Source: Paramicrobacterium chengjingii (GTDB lineage: Bacteria; Actinomycetota; Actinomycetes; Actinomycetales; Microbacteriaceae). From it: a DNA stretch of 64,000 nt. The stretch is taken from positions 868,001-932,000 of the forward strand of contig NZ_CP061169.1 in NCBI RefSeq assembly GCF_011751765.2. The letters run 5' to 3'. The first letter of the stretch is position 1. Every line of letters begins with the position of its first letter. Made by a program: the position numbers and the translations under genes. The notes beneath the pieces are model-generated. The model was not told the DNA's origin. It worked only from the letters and a program-made list of their open reading frames with translations, and made no database searches. This document shows positions 45,761 through 55,224 of this stretch, in pieces.

Positions 45761-47149
45761 ATGCCGCGTTCGCTGACCCTCAATCGTCCGCTCGCGCTGC
45801 TTGTCGCCGCCGCGTTCTTCATGGAGAACCTCGACGGCACGATCATCCAGACTGCCGCACCGGCAATGGCCGCCGATTTCGGGGTACGCGCCGTCGACAT
45901 CAACCTGGCGATGACGGCGTACCTGCTCACCCTCGCTGTCGGCGTTCCTGCCAGCGGCTGGCTCGCCGACCGTTTCGGAACCAAGCGCGTCTTCTGTGCG
46001 GCGATCGCGGTATTCACCGCAGCATCACTGCTGTGCGCGCTCAGCCCGAGCCTTCCGCTGCTCGTCGCCGCGCGGGTTCTGCAGGGTCTCGGCGGTGCAA
46101 TGATGGTGCCCGTCGGGCGGCTCGCGGTTCTGCGTGCCGTCGACAAACGCGATCTGCTCGACGCCATGGCGTACCTCACGTGGCCCGCGCTCCTCGCGCC
46201 GGTGCTCGCTCCAGCGCTCGGAGGAATCATCGCCGACACGATTGGTTGGCACTGGATCTTTCTCATCAACATTCCCATCGGCATCGTCGCGATGGTTGCT
46301 GCGATCAAACTCGTGCCGTCGGGCGAGTTCGCCCAGCGGCATCCGCTCGATCTCATGGGCTTTGCCCTGCTGGGAGTGGCACTCGCAGCTCTCGTGCTCG
46401 GCATGGAAGAGATCGGAACGAATCTCGGTGTCGCCCTGCTTCTGCTCGCTCTTGCGGGTGCGACCGGAGCACTGGGACTGTGGCGGATGCTGCGCGCAGC
46501 CCATCCGCTGCTGCGTTTCGGGGCGCTGCGCATTGCCACGTTCCGCGTCGGCAACGTGGGCGGCGGGGTCTACCGGCTCCTCATCAGCGCTGCGCCCTTC
46601 GTCTTCACTCTGATGTTTCAGGAGGGATTCGGCTGGAGCGCATCGCTCGCCGGCATCCTCGTTGTCGCGGTCTTCGCCGGCAACATCATGATCAAACCTG
46701 CGACGAGTCCGCTCATTCGGCGTTTCGGATTTCGCACGGTGATCGTCGGCAGCAACCTTGCCGGCGCCGCCGTGTACGTGTGGTGTGCATTCCTGACGCA
46801 GACGACGCCGCTTGCCGTGATCGCCGTTGCACTGTTTCTCAGTGGCGTCTTCCGCTCGATCGGATTCAGCGGCTATAACTCGGTGCAATTCGCTGACATC
46901 GAGCCGGAGCAGACGAACGAGGCGAATACCCTTGCGTCGACGATGCAGCAGGTGGCGGCGGGGCTCGGCATCGCTGTTGCCGCGCTCATCGTGCGGCTCA
47001 CGACGAGCATTGCTGACATCGCCTTTCCGTCAGACGGCGGGCTCGGCTACCGCTGGGCGTTTCTCGTGGTCGCCGCGCTGTTGCTGTTTCCTGCGATCGA
47101 GGCGTCGCGGTTACCCGCGCAGGCCGGTGCACACGTCGCCAGGCGGTGA
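45761..47149 (+). CDS. MFS transporter, DHA2 (EmrB/QacA) type
   Basis: Probable drug:H+ antiporter with 13-14 helices, 462 residues. ENLDGTIIQTAAPAMAADF is the DHA2 helix-1 region; loop motif DRFGTKRVF follows helix 2, and PALGGIIAD with WIFLINIPIG is characteristic of the family. It starts 4 bases after the ABC-F stop, so is probably co-expressed from the same regulated leader. Ends 1 base from the convergent MHS carrier. Confidence 0.9.
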   Translation: MPRSLTLNRPLALLVAAAFFMENLDGTIIQTAAPAMAADFGVRAVDINLAMTAYLLTLAVGVPASGWLADRFGTKRVFCAAIAVFTAASLLCALSPSLPLLVAARVLQGLGGAMMVPVGRLAVLRAVDKRDLLDAMAYLTWPALLAPVLAPALGGIIADTIGWHWIFLINIPIGIVAMVAAIKLVPSGEFAQRHPLDLMGFALLGVALAALVLGMEEIGTNLGVALLLLALAGATGALGLWRMLRAAHPLLRFGALRIATFRVGNVGGGVYRLLISAAPFVFTLMFQEGFGWSASLAGILVVAVFAGNIMIKPATSPLIRRFGFRTVIVGSNLAGAAVYVWCAFLTQTTPLAVIAVALFLSGVFRSIGFSGYNSVQFADIEPEQTNEANTLASTMQQVAAGLGIAVAALIVRLTTSIADIAFPSDGGLGYRWAFLVVAALLLFPAIEASRLPAQAGAHVARR

Positions 47150-47150
47150 G

Positions 47151-48572
47151 TCACTGTCCCGCGGTTCTCTGCAGATTGAGCGCATGAGCCTCCCGCTCGG
47201 TTTCGACGTTGGGTTCTGAACCCTTAAGGGGATGCCCCGCGCTCTCTCGCAGAAGCGTGATGGCGACGAGCCCGATGATGGACATGCCGATCAGGTAGAA
47301 CGCGGCAGCGAACTGGTTTCCGGTTGCCCGGATGAGCGCGTCGATCACGAGCGGTGCTGTCCCGCCGAAGACCGCGATGGAGATGTTGTATGAAACGCCG
47401 AGGTTCGTTGTGCGGCTGCTCGTGGGAAAGAGTGCCGGATATGTCGACGCGAGAGTTCCCATATACAGTGCGACCGGAATGCCGATGAGCGCGAGTCCCA
47501 GAATCGTGCCGGCGAGGCTGTCGTTGCCGAGCAGCGCAAACGCCGGGACGCTCAGAACGATCACCCAGATTGATGCTCCAAAGAGCACAGGCTTGCGGCC
47601 AACTCGATCGGACAGCATTCCGACGAGTGGCATCGAGCAGGCCATGAGCAGCAGAAGCGGAAGCGAGATCAGGTTGCTCTGCACGGCGTCGTGCTCGAGA
47701 ACCGTCGACAGGTAGGTCGGCATGTAGGAGGTGAATGCGTAGCCCGCTGAATTCGCGGCAGCAACGAGGACGATGACCATGAGCAGCGCTCGCCAGTTCT
47801 CGGCAAACGCGCGAATCGGGTTGAGCTTCAGCCGTTCCCGACGTGCACCGGTTTCGTGGCGCCGAGCCTCGAGAAGCGCGTTGAACTGCGGCGACTCCTC
47901 GACCCGCAGGCGCAGGTAGATTGCAATCAAACCGATCGGGCCTGCGACGAGAAACGGGACGCGCCAGAGTCCATCGAGCATCGCCTGCTGGCCAAAGAAC
48001 ACCTGCAGAGCGGTTACTAGGGCGGCTCCGAGGGCAAACCCCAGATAGCTGCCGGCATCAAGAAACGCTGCATAAAAGCCACGTTTCTTGTCTGGTGCCG
48101 ATTCGCTGATGAAGGTGATGGCACCGGTGAACTCGCCTCCCGCCGAGAATCCCTGCAGCATCTTGAGCAGCACGAGGAGTACCGAACCCAGGATTCCAAC
48201 CGTGGCATAGACGGGCAGCAGTCCGATGGCGAACGTCGCCGAGGCGACGAGCGCCAGCGTCATGAACAGGACGCGTTTGCGTCCGATCTTGTCACCGAGC
48301 CACCCGAAGAACAGGCCGCCAAGCGGGCGGAGAAGGTACGTGCTCGCGAACGTTCCCAACATGAAGACAACCTGAGCGGCGGTGTCGGCCTCGGGGAGGA
48401 ACACCGGGCCGAGCGTCACGATGAGGTAGCCGAAGACTCCGACGTCATACCATTCCATGACGTTGCCGACGAATGTGCCGAGAACGGTTCGTCTCAACTG
48501 CCGTCGCTTCACGACGTTGATCGTGCCCGTGTCATAGGGGCCGGTGAAATCTGCGTGATTTGACGTGGTCAC
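47151..48572 (-). CDS. MFS transporter, MHS (ProP-like) type
   Basis: Twelve-helix proton symporter, 473 residues. Signature segments GTFVGNVMEWYDVGVFGY and GWLGDKIGRKR identify the metabolite:H+ symporter group (proline/betaine, citrate, aromatic acids). Lies 33 bp downstream of a ureohydrolase gene in the same direction, so it may import that enzyme's guanidino or amide substrate (inference). Tail-to-tail with the DHA2 gene. Confidence 0.9.
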   Translation of the reverse strand: MTTSNHADFTGPYDTGTINVVKRRQLRRTVLGTFVGNVMEWYDVGVFGYLIVTLGPVFLPEADTAAQVVFMLGTFASTYLLRPLGGLFFGWLGDKIGRKRVLFMTLALVASATFAIGLLPVYATVGILGSVLLVLLKMLQGFSAGGEFTGAITFISESAPDKKRGFYAAFLDAGSYLGFALGAALVTALQVFFGQQAMLDGLWRVPFLVAGPIGLIAIYLRLRVEESPQFNALLEARRHETGARRERLKLNPIRAFAENWRALLMVIVLVAAANSAGYAFTSYMPTYLSTVLEHDAVQSNLISLPLLLLMACSMPLVGMLSDRVGRKPVLFGASIWVIVLSVPAFALLGNDSLAGTILGLALIGIPVALYMGTLASTYPALFPTSSRTTNLGVSYNISIAVFGGTAPLVIDALIRATGNQFAAAFYLIGMSIIGLVAITLLRESAGHPLKGSEPNVETEREAHALNLQRTAGQ

Positions 48573-48605
48573 GATGAAAACTCCATTGTCTTTGTGAGGT
48601 TCGCG

Positions 48606-49493
48606 TCAGGCCCGCGCCGCGTGCTGCCCGAAAACTGAGAAGTAATAGCAGAGGTACGCGGCGAGGGTCGATGTCATATCGCGGTGGTCGGTCATCGGGT
48701 TGACCTCGGTTACGGCGAAGGAATCGCAGTGCGGTGCAAGCGCGCTGACGATATCGATTGCCTGGCGTGAGGTGATGCCCCCGGGTTCGGATGCGCCCGC
48801 CCCCGGCGCGTGTGCCGGGTCGATGGCGTCGATGTCGAAGCTCAGATGAACATGATCTGCCCCAGCGATTCTTTCGAGAACACGATCCACAACCCCCGTG
48901 CTGCCGATCTGGTCGACGGTGCGTGCGGTGATCTGAGCAGGACCGTCGTCGAGAACATAGGCACGTGACGACGGGAAGTTGAAATGGCGGAGCCCCACTT
49001 GCACGCTGTGATCGCGACTCGCGCGCTGTAACTCGAGCGAACGGCGCATACCGCTTGACTGGCTGTGCCGCCCCTGCTGCTCATTCTCGTCCATCACATC
49101 GAGGTGGGCATCAAAGTGGATCACCGCGACGGTACCTTCATCGGTTCCGTCATGCAGCCCACGTGTGCCGGCGTACAGAAAACAGTCGTCGCCGCCGAGC
49201 AGGAGAGGCACGTGCCCGGCACGGACGCTCTGGGCAATGCGACTACTCGTGTTGGCAAGCGTCGCCTCGAGATCGTGCGCCACAACATGTGCGTCACCGC
49301 CGTCGGCGATGTGCGGGGCATCGTGTAACTCGCCGGTCTCAAGGGAATACACAGCGCCGTCCTCGACCCGCATCGTGATCCACTCGAGTGCGCGGCGGAT
49401 TGAATCCGGGGCATAACGTGAGCCGGGGATGCCGAGAGTCGAAGCTCCATCAAACGGAGCGCCGACGATCTCGAAAGAGCGGGAGTCTGCCAT
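48606..49493 (-). CDS. Ureohydrolase (arginase/agmatinase family) with altered metal motif
   Basis: 295 residues of the dimanganese ureohydrolase fold, which hydrolyses guanidino or formimino groups. Motif DAHLD (128-132) and SFDIDAIDP (218-226) are intact. The first motif, normally GGDHS with a metal-binding His, reads GGDDC (100-104). The segment APGAGASEPGG resembles agmatinases. An Asp could still bind metal, so activity is not excluded. ATG 49493 has AAGGA upstream. Divergent from a PucR-type regulator and followed by a carrier. Confidence 0.8.
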   Translation of the reverse strand: MADSRSFEIVGAPFDGASTLGIPGSRYAPDSIRRALEWITMRVEDGAVYSLETGELHDAPHIADGGDAHVVAHDLEATLANTSSRIAQSVRAGHVPLLLGGDDCFLYAGTRGLHDGTDEGTVAVIHFDAHLDVMDENEQQGRHSQSSGMRRSLELQRASRDHSVQVGLRHFNFPSSRAYVLDDGPAQITARTVDQIGSTGVVDRVLERIAGADHVHLSFDIDAIDPAHAPGAGASEPGGITSRQAIDIVSALAPHCDSFAVTEVNPMTDHRDMTSTLAAYLCYYFSVFGQHAARA

Positions 49494-49619
49494 TCTGAAT
49501 CCTTGATTGTCGTGGGATGGGACGCCCCCAGTCTGCGGTGCGTGTGAACGGGGGCCAATCACGGTTATTGTGAGTACAACACATTCTGTTCACGGTGTGC
49601 GTGATGACTGGAGGGCGAG

Positions 49620-51137
49620 ATGAGTGTGACGGTCGCGGACCTTCTTGCGGAGGAGACTCTGCAGTTGAGCTGTGTCGTCGGGCATGAATGGACGGGACGG
49701 CCGATTCGGTGGGTTCACGTATCTGAGATCGGGGATCCCAGCCCCTGGCTCAGCGGCAACGAGCTTCTCCTCACGACGGGACTCATTGAGCGAAGCGAAG
49801 CTGACGTGCTCGCGCTGTTCGAATCGCTTGCAGGCAGGGGCATCGCGGCCGTCGGGTACGGCGTCGGCTTTGTCTCCGATGAGGTGCCGCAGATGTGGGC
49901 AGAAGCGGCCCGCACCTGCGGCATCCCCCTGCTCGCTGTTCCTTTGAGCACTCCGTATATTGCGATCGCCGAGTTTGTGTCGCGACGTATCGCGGCCGAA
50001 GAGCTGACTCAGGTCAATCGGATGCTGGATGTGCAACAACGGCTTGCACGGAACACGCAGACTGCGGCACTGGTGCATGACAGCCTTGTCAAAGTCGCTC
50101 GTGTCCTCGAGGCGACGGTTGTTCTTCGGCGGGCTGATGGAAGCGAGGATGTCGTCCAGGGTGGGGGCGATCTCGACGAGCAAGAGCTCAACAGCATCCG
50201 GAATGAGATTCGCATTCACGGCGACTCGGAACGGCAGAGTGCAACTGCGGGCGTGAGGGACCTCGTCATTTACACATCGCGGGCGGCGTCGTCATTTCTC
50301 GCTGTGGCGCGCAAACGACGGTATTCGGCTGTCGAGCAGAACATTATCGGGTCCGTTGCAACCGTGCTCCGAGAGGACTCGGAGAGCCTCAGCCCGCTGA
50401 CAGTGCGCCAAGAGCTGGCCGAGCTCATTCTTGATGATGTCGTGCCCCCGGAGGATGCGCTGATGCGGATTCTCTTGCCCCGGTCGCGCGGGTGCCTCGT
50501 CGTTCAGATTGAGTGTGAGTGCAGCGATGGTTCCCTCGACGAAGCTGCTTCCCAGCTGTGTTCCACATACTCAGCACAGCGCATCGAGGGTCTCGTCCTG
50601 CGTCGTGCTCCCGGCATTGTCGCTGTCATGTCTGATGCCGCTATCGGTTCCCTTGAGCCAATCGTCACCCGAGTGATTCAACAGGCGATCGGCTCCGACG
50701 CGCGGTGGAGAGCAGGCATCAGCGGGGAACACTCACTGAGTGACTTACGGAACTGCGTTCACGAAGCATCAGCGGCTCGACGAATGGTGCCGCGTGACTC
50801 AGACGGCCCACGGGTGGTCGCATACGCGTCGGTCAGCGCCGACAACCTCGCCGGGTGGATCGCAGAGCAGGCGGCTGAACAACCACTCATGGCCGAGTGG
50901 CGTCACCGTCTCGAGGCAGCCGATGGTGACTCACAGCGACTCTCGGGTAGCCTTCGTGCATTCCTGCGCTGCAACGGCGCGCGGGAACGCGCGGCTGCGA
51001 GCATCGGCATCCATCGTCAGACGGTGAACGCGCGTCTCACCGAAGCAGAGCAGATCCTTGATGTCTCACTCGAGTCGCCGAGCGACCGCGTGCTCCTCTG
51101 GCTCGCTCTTGAATCAGGCGATCGGGGAATGATGTAG
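49620..51137 (+). CDS. PucR/CdaR-type transcriptional regulator
   Basis: 505 residues. The N-terminal PucR domain (about 1-130, TVADLLAEETLQLSCVVGHEW at the start) is followed by a central region and a C-terminal PucR helix-turn-helix (about 445-495, RAAASIGIHRQTVNARLTEAEQIL). Such proteins usually activate purine- or amine-catabolic genes. GGAGGG precedes the ATG. It is divergent from the ureohydrolase/carrier pair and upstream of the nucleoside operon, so either may be its target. Confidence 0.9.
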   Translation: MSVTVADLLAEETLQLSCVVGHEWTGRPIRWVHVSEIGDPSPWLSGNELLLTTGLIERSEADVLALFESLAGRGIAAVGYGVGFVSDEVPQMWAEAARTCGIPLLAVPLSTPYIAIAEFVSRRIAAEELTQVNRMLDVQQRLARNTQTAALVHDSLVKVARVLEATVVLRRADGSEDVVQGGGDLDEQELNSIRNEIRIHGDSERQSATAGVRDLVIYTSRAASSFLAVARKRRYSAVEQNIIGSVATVLREDSESLSPLTVRQELAELILDDVVPPEDALMRILLPRSRGCLVVQIECECSDGSLDEAASQLCSTYSAQRIEGLVLRRAPGIVAVMSDAAIGSLEPIVTRVIQQAIGSDARWRAGISGEHSLSDLRNCVHEASAARRMVPRDSDGPRVVAYASVSADNLAGWIAEQAAEQPLMAEWRHRLEAADGDSQRLSGSLRAFLRCNGARERAAASIGIHRQTVNARLTEAEQILDVSLESPSDRVLLWLALESGDRGMM

Positions 51138-51194
51138 CCGCGTGACCGCTACGGTAGAACCACCCACCGTTGCTGTCTGTGAAAGGGCCGCCAC

Positions 51195-52265
51195 ATGATT
51201 CACCGCAATTTCGCATGCATCGCAGCGCTTGCCGCAGCATCCGCTCTTGTCCTGGCCGGCTGCGGTCAGGCACCCGAGTCCGATTCCGATGACGGTGCGA
51301 CGGCAGACTACTGCGCCCGCATGGTCACCAACTCTGGCGGGCTCGAAGACCGCTCGTTTAACCAGTCGAGCTGGGAGGGTCTTGAGCAGGCTCAGGACGA
51401 GCTTGGCATCGACGCCCAGGCGATCGTGTCGAAGACGCCGAGCGACCTCGAGCCCAACGTCGAGCAGGCCGTTGACACTGGGTGCCGCCTGATCGTCACC
51501 GTCGGGTGGGAGCTCGCCGAGTACACGCAGACTGCCGCCGCTGAGAACCCTGATCGACACTTCGCCATCGTCGACGAGCAGCTCGACGGCGAGAACATCA
51601 CTTCGGTCGTCTTCAATACGGCCGAGGCGGCATTTCTCGCCGGCTACGTTGCCGCCGGCGTCTCGAAGACCGGAACCGTCGGCACGTTCGGCGGCGGAAA
51701 CCAGCCCCCCGTCACGCTGTTCATGGACGGCTTCGTCGACGGAGTGGAGCACTACAACGAGGTGAACGATGCCGACGTGACGGTGATCGGGTGGGATAAG
51801 GACGCACAAGACGGCCAGTTCACCGGCGACTTCGAAGATGTCAATAAGGGAAAGGCGACGGCGGAGTCGCTCATTCAGCAGGGTGCAGACGTGATCATGC
51901 CTGTCGCCGGCCAGGTGGGCGAGGGCGCGGCAGCTGCGGCAGCGGACGCCGGCGACGTCTCGATCGTCTGGGTCGACAATGACGGCTACGAGACACTACC
52001 GACGGAGTACCAACCACTTCTCCTGACGAGTGTGCTGAAGAAGACACAGGATGCCGTCACCGACATTGTGAAGCGCGATCTCGACGGAGAGCTCGACAAC
52101 GAGCCGTTCATCGGAACCCTTGAGAACGGGGGAGTGGACATCGCCCCGTTTCATGACATGACGGATGCGGTCGGCGACGATCTCGCCGCCGAAATCGACG
52201 AGCTTCGCCAGCAGATCATCGACGGCGATGTGGACGTGACATCTCCCAGCTCCCCGACGGCCTGA
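51195..52265 (+). CDS. BMP-family nucleoside-binding lipoprotein, first copy
   Basis: Extracellular receptor of a nucleoside ABC importer (BmpA/PnrA family), 356 residues. Signal peptide with lipobox LAGC (Cys23). DRSFNQSSWEGL and AEAAFLAGYVAAG are BMP hallmarks. Adjacent to a second copy at 52527 with the same GCGQAPES start of the mature part, so the two arose by tandem duplication. AAAGGGCC precedes the ATG. Separated from the second copy by 261 bp with two palindromes. Confidence 0.93.
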   Translation: MIHRNFACIAALAAASALVLAGCGQAPESDSDDGATADYCARMVTNSGGLEDRSFNQSSWEGLEQAQDELGIDAQAIVSKTPSDLEPNVEQAVDTGCRLIVTVGWELAEYTQTAAAENPDRHFAIVDEQLDGENITSVVFNTAEAAFLAGYVAAGVSKTGTVGTFGGGNQPPVTLFMDGFVDGVEHYNEVNDADVTVIGWDKDAQDGQFTGDFEDVNKGKATAESLIQQGADVIMPVAGQVGEGAAAAAADAGDVSIVWVDNDGYETLPTEYQPLLLTSVLKKTQDAVTDIVKRDLDGELDNEPFIGTLENGGVDIAPFHDMTDAVGDDLAAEIDELRQQIIDGDVDVTSPSSPTA

Positions 52266-52309
52266 CAGCATCCGGCCCCCGTTGTGGGGTGCTCTGAAGT
52301 GCAGGTCCA

Positions 52310-52355
52310 TGCTCATACGTTGGGGGTCGCGTGAGGGGCGTGCTCATATGAGCAC
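52310..52355. promoter_or_regulatory. 16-bp palindrome and half-site, candidate operator
   Basis: GTGCTCATATGAGCAC (52340-52355) is a perfect palindrome. A close half-site TGCTCATACG (52310-52319) lies exactly 31 bp upstream of the matching TGCTCATATG, three helical turns away, so two regulators could bind one DNA face. It is 170 bp before the second BMP gene. Regulator unknown. Confidence 0.5.
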
Positions 52356-52421
52356 AAACGTGCGCAGTGCGCGAAGAGCGGCTTACGATCGCTCCACAAG
52401 GTTTGAGTTATCGATGTGTAA

Positions 52422-52439
52422 CACTTCGAGGTCGAAGTG
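52422..52439. promoter_or_regulatory. Second palindrome before the second BMP gene
   Basis: CACTTCGAGGTCGAAGTG is an 8-2-8 perfect inverted repeat about 90 bp upstream of the second BMP lipoprotein gene. It may be an operator or a leader stem-loop; its sequence differs from the palindrome at 52340, so two different regulators are possible. Confidence 0.4.
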
Positions 52440-52526
52440 CGACAGAGCGCAATTGGAGCGCGTCACGTTCGGTAACCTGAGCCTTAATCCCTGCGGCACC
52501 GCAGGCTGCGCAACCTGGAGGTCACC

Positions 52527-53615
52527 TTGACAATCACAACCCGAAAGGCCGTGATGAGCGGCCTTGCTGGCCTGGGCGTCGTCGCCCTGCTTGCCGGCTG
52601 TGGACAAGCCCCCGAGTCCGCTGGAGGCGGCGGTTCGGACGGCGAAGCCATCGACTATCTTCCCTGCATCGTCTCTGACTCCGGTGGATTCGACGACAAG
52701 TCGTTCAACCAGTCGAGCTACGAAGGACTCGTCAAGGCTGCAGACGACCTCGGCATCGAAGAGAAGCACGTCGAGTCGGCGTCAGAGGCCGACTTCGGCC
52801 CGAACATCACGAGTCTCGTCGACCAGGGCTGCGACCTGATCATCACCGTCGGATTCCTGCTCGCTGACGCGACAAAGGAAGCGGCAGAGAAGAACCCCGA
52901 CGTCAACTTTCTGATCCTTGATGACAACTCCATTGAGGCCGACAACGTCAAGCCGATGATCTTCGACACTGCTCAGGCAGCGTTCCTTGCCGGGTACGCC
53001 GCGGCAGACACGTCGAAGACCGGCAAGGTCGGCACATTTGGCGGAATGCAGATTCCGACAGTGACGATCTTCATGGACGGCTTCGCTGACGGCGTCGCGT
53101 ACTACAACGAACAGAAAGACGCCGATGTGCAGGTCGTCGGCTGGGACGTTGATGCACAGCAAGGGCAGTTCACCGGTGGCTTCGATGCAAACGAGACAGC
53201 GAAGCAGACGGCGACCAGCGTCATTAACCAGGGTGTTGACGTGCTTCTGCCCGTCGGCGGTCCGATCTTCCTCTCTGGCATTGAGGCGATCAAGGACTCA
53301 GGCGAGGAGATCGCAATGATCGGTGTCGACGCTGACCTCTTCAAGACGGCCGATTCAGACAACGACATGTTCCTGACGTCGATCATGAAGCAGATGAGCG
53401 ACGGTGTCTACAACATCGTCACCGCGGCCGCTAAGGATGGCGACTTCGACGCTGAGCCGTACGTTGGAACGCTCGAGAACGAGGGCGTCGGCCTTGCCCC
53501 GTTCCACGACTGGGAAGACAAGGTGAGCGACAGCCTCCAGGGCGAGCTCGACACGATCAAGGCGGGCATCATCGACGGCTCGATCGAGGTCACGTCTCCG
53601 TCAAGCCCGAAGTAA
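52527..53615 (+). CDS. BMP-family nucleoside-binding lipoprotein, second copy
   Basis: Paralogue of the first BMP lipoprotein, 362 residues, lipobox LAGC (Cys25), DKSFNQSSYEGL and AQAAFLAGYAAAD motifs. The start is TTG at 52527, fixed by GGAGG ending 4 bases upstream. It directly precedes the ATPase gene across a stem-loop, so it is likely the main receptor of the importer while the first copy may widen substrate range. Confidence 0.92.
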   Translation: MTITTRKAVMSGLAGLGVVALLAGCGQAPESAGGGGSDGEAIDYLPCIVSDSGGFDDKSFNQSSYEGLVKAADDLGIEEKHVESASEADFGPNITSLVDQGCDLIITVGFLLADATKEAAEKNPDVNFLILDDNSIEADNVKPMIFDTAQAAFLAGYAAADTSKTGKVGTFGGMQIPTVTIFMDGFADGVAYYNEQKDADVQVVGWDVDAQQGQFTGGFDANETAKQTATSVINQGVDVLLPVGGPIFLSGIEAIKDSGEEIAMIGVDADLFKTADSDNDMFLTSIMKQMSDGVYNIVTAAAKDGDFDAEPYVGTLENEGVGLAPFHDWEDKVSDSLQGELDTIKAGIIDGSIEVTSPSSPK

Positions 53616-53645
53616 TCGCTTACTCGCAACTCACAGCACTGCGGG

Positions 53646-53671
53646 GGAGGCCAGCCACCCAGCTGGCCTCC
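53646..53671 (+). terminator. Stem-loop after the second BMP gene
   Basis: GGAGGCCAGC (53646-53655) and GCTGGCCTCC (53662-53671) pair perfectly with a 6-base loop, followed by TCTGTTGTG. It lies between the receptor and the ATPase genes, where partial termination commonly raises receptor level over the other subunits. Confidence 0.65.
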
Positions 53672-53709
53672 TCTGTTGTGATGGACGTACTAACCGTAGG
53701 ATCCCTAAC

Positions 53710-55224
53710 ATGAAGCTCGAACTTCGCGGCATCACCAAGCGATTCGGATCGCTGACGGCGAACGATCACATCGACCTTGTTGTCGAACCGGGCGAAATCC
53801 ACTGTCTTCTCGGAGAGAACGGCGCCGGAAAATCAACGCTCATGAACGTGCTCTACGGCCTGTACCAGGCTGACGAGGGCGACATCCTTCTCGACGACGA
53901 GGTGCAGAGCTTCTCGGGGCCCGGTGACGCCATGCGCGCCGGCATCGGCATGGTGCACCAGCACTTCATGCTCATTCCCGTCTTCACCGTTGCTGAGAAC
54001 GTCATGCTCGGCCACGAGTCGACACGATTTGGCGGTGCGCTTGACCTCGCGGCCGCCCGCAAGCAGGTTCTCGAGATTTCCGAGCGATTCGGGTTCAATG
54101 TCGACCCCGACGCGCTTGTCGAGGATCTCCCCGTCGGCGTGCAGCAGCGCGTTGAAATCATCAAGGCTTTGTCCCGCGACGCCAAGGTTCTGGTGTTCGA
54201 TGAGCCCACTGCCGTACTGACCCCTCAAGAGACCGATGAGCTCATCGAGACGATGCGGCAGTTGAAAGAAGGCGGAACGTCGATCGTCTTTATTACGCAC
54301 AAGCTCCGCGAGGTGCGTGAAGTCGCCGACCGCATCACCGTTGTGCGTCTCGGCAAGGTTGTCGGCGAAGCCGAACCGACGGCGAGCAACAGCGAACTGG
54401 CCACCTTGATGGTGGGCCGTGCTGTCGAACTCACCGTGCAGAAGGACGACCCGACCCTCGGAGATGTGTCGTTCTCGGTCAAGAATCTCAATGTGATCGA
54501 TCCTCTCGGACTCAAGGTTGTCAACAATGTGAGCTTCGACGTTCATGCGGGCGAGATTCTCGCGATTGCCGGAGTGCAAGGCAACGGTCAGACGGAGCTC
54601 ACCGAAGCGATCATGGGTTTGCAGCCGCGCGTCACGGGAACAGTTTCGTTGAATGGCGAAGATCTCTCGGGTCTCGACGTGAGAAAAGTGCTCGATGCCG
54701 GAGTCGGGTACGTTCCCGAGGACCGTTCCGAAGACGGCATCATCAAGAATTTCACCATCGCCGAGAACCTCATGCTCGATCGGGCAAACGGAGCTCCCTT
54801 TGTCAAGGCCGGGAGCCTGCAGCTCGGGTACCTCGATACGTTTGCTCACGAGACGAAGGACGAATTCGATATCAGGGCCCCCTCCGTCGAGACGAATGCG
54901 GGAAACCTCTCGGGGGGCAATCAGCAGAAAGTGGTGCTCGCTCGGGAGCTCAGCCGCGAACTCAAGCTGTTCATCGCCGCGCAGCCCACGCGAGGCATCG
55001 ACGTGGGTTCGATTGAGTTCGTTCACAAACGCATGGTCGAGACGAGAGACGCAGGCATTCCCGTTGTCGTCGTATCGACGGAACTTGACGAAGTGGCTGC
55101 TCTCGCCGATCGCATTGCCGTGATGTATCGCGGGTCGATCGTGGGCATCGTGCCCGGAAACACATCGCGTGACGTGCTCGGTCTGATGATGGCCGGCGAA
55201 AAGCCGACGGGAGCTGCAGCATGA
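53710..55224 (+). CDS. Nucleoside ABC transporter ATP-binding protein (two ABC domains)
   Basis: Fused tandem ATPase, 504 residues, of the ribose/nucleoside (CUT2-like) type. Domain 1: Walker A GENGAGKST (35-43), signature VGVQQRVEI, Walker B VLVFDEPTAVL. Domain 2 has the degenerate Walker A GVQGNGQTEL normal for this group, signature LSGGNQQKVVLARELS and AQPTRGID. Overlaps the first permease by 4 bp. Energises uptake with the two permeases. Confidence 0.95.
   Translation: MKLELRGITKRFGSLTANDHIDLVVEPGEIHCLLGENGAGKSTLMNVLYGLYQADEGDILLDDEVQSFSGPGDAMRAGIGMVHQHFMLIPVFTVAENVMLGHESTRFGGALDLAAARKQVLEISERFGFNVDPDALVEDLPVGVQQRVEIIKALSRDAKVLVFDEPTAVLTPQETDELIETMRQLKEGGTSIVFITHKLREVREVADRITVVRLGKVVGEAEPTASNSELATLMVGRAVELTVQKDDPTLGDVSFSVKNLNVIDPLGLKVVNNVSFDVHAGEILAIAGVQGNGQTELTEAIMGLQPRVTGTVSLNGEDLSGLDVRKVLDAGVGYVPEDRSEDGIIKNFTIAENLMLDRANGAPFVKAGSLQLGYLDTFAHETKDEFDIRAPSVETNAGNLSGGNQQKVVLARELSRELKLFIAAQPTRGIDVGSIEFVHKRMVETRDAGIPVVVVSTELDEVAALADRIAVMYRGSIVGIVPGNTSRDVLGLMMAGEKPTGAAA

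Noticed and set aside
53833..55026. 397-codon minus-strand ORF antisense to the nucleoside ATPase
   Set aside because: Antisense shadow of a conserved ATPase with intact Walker motifs.
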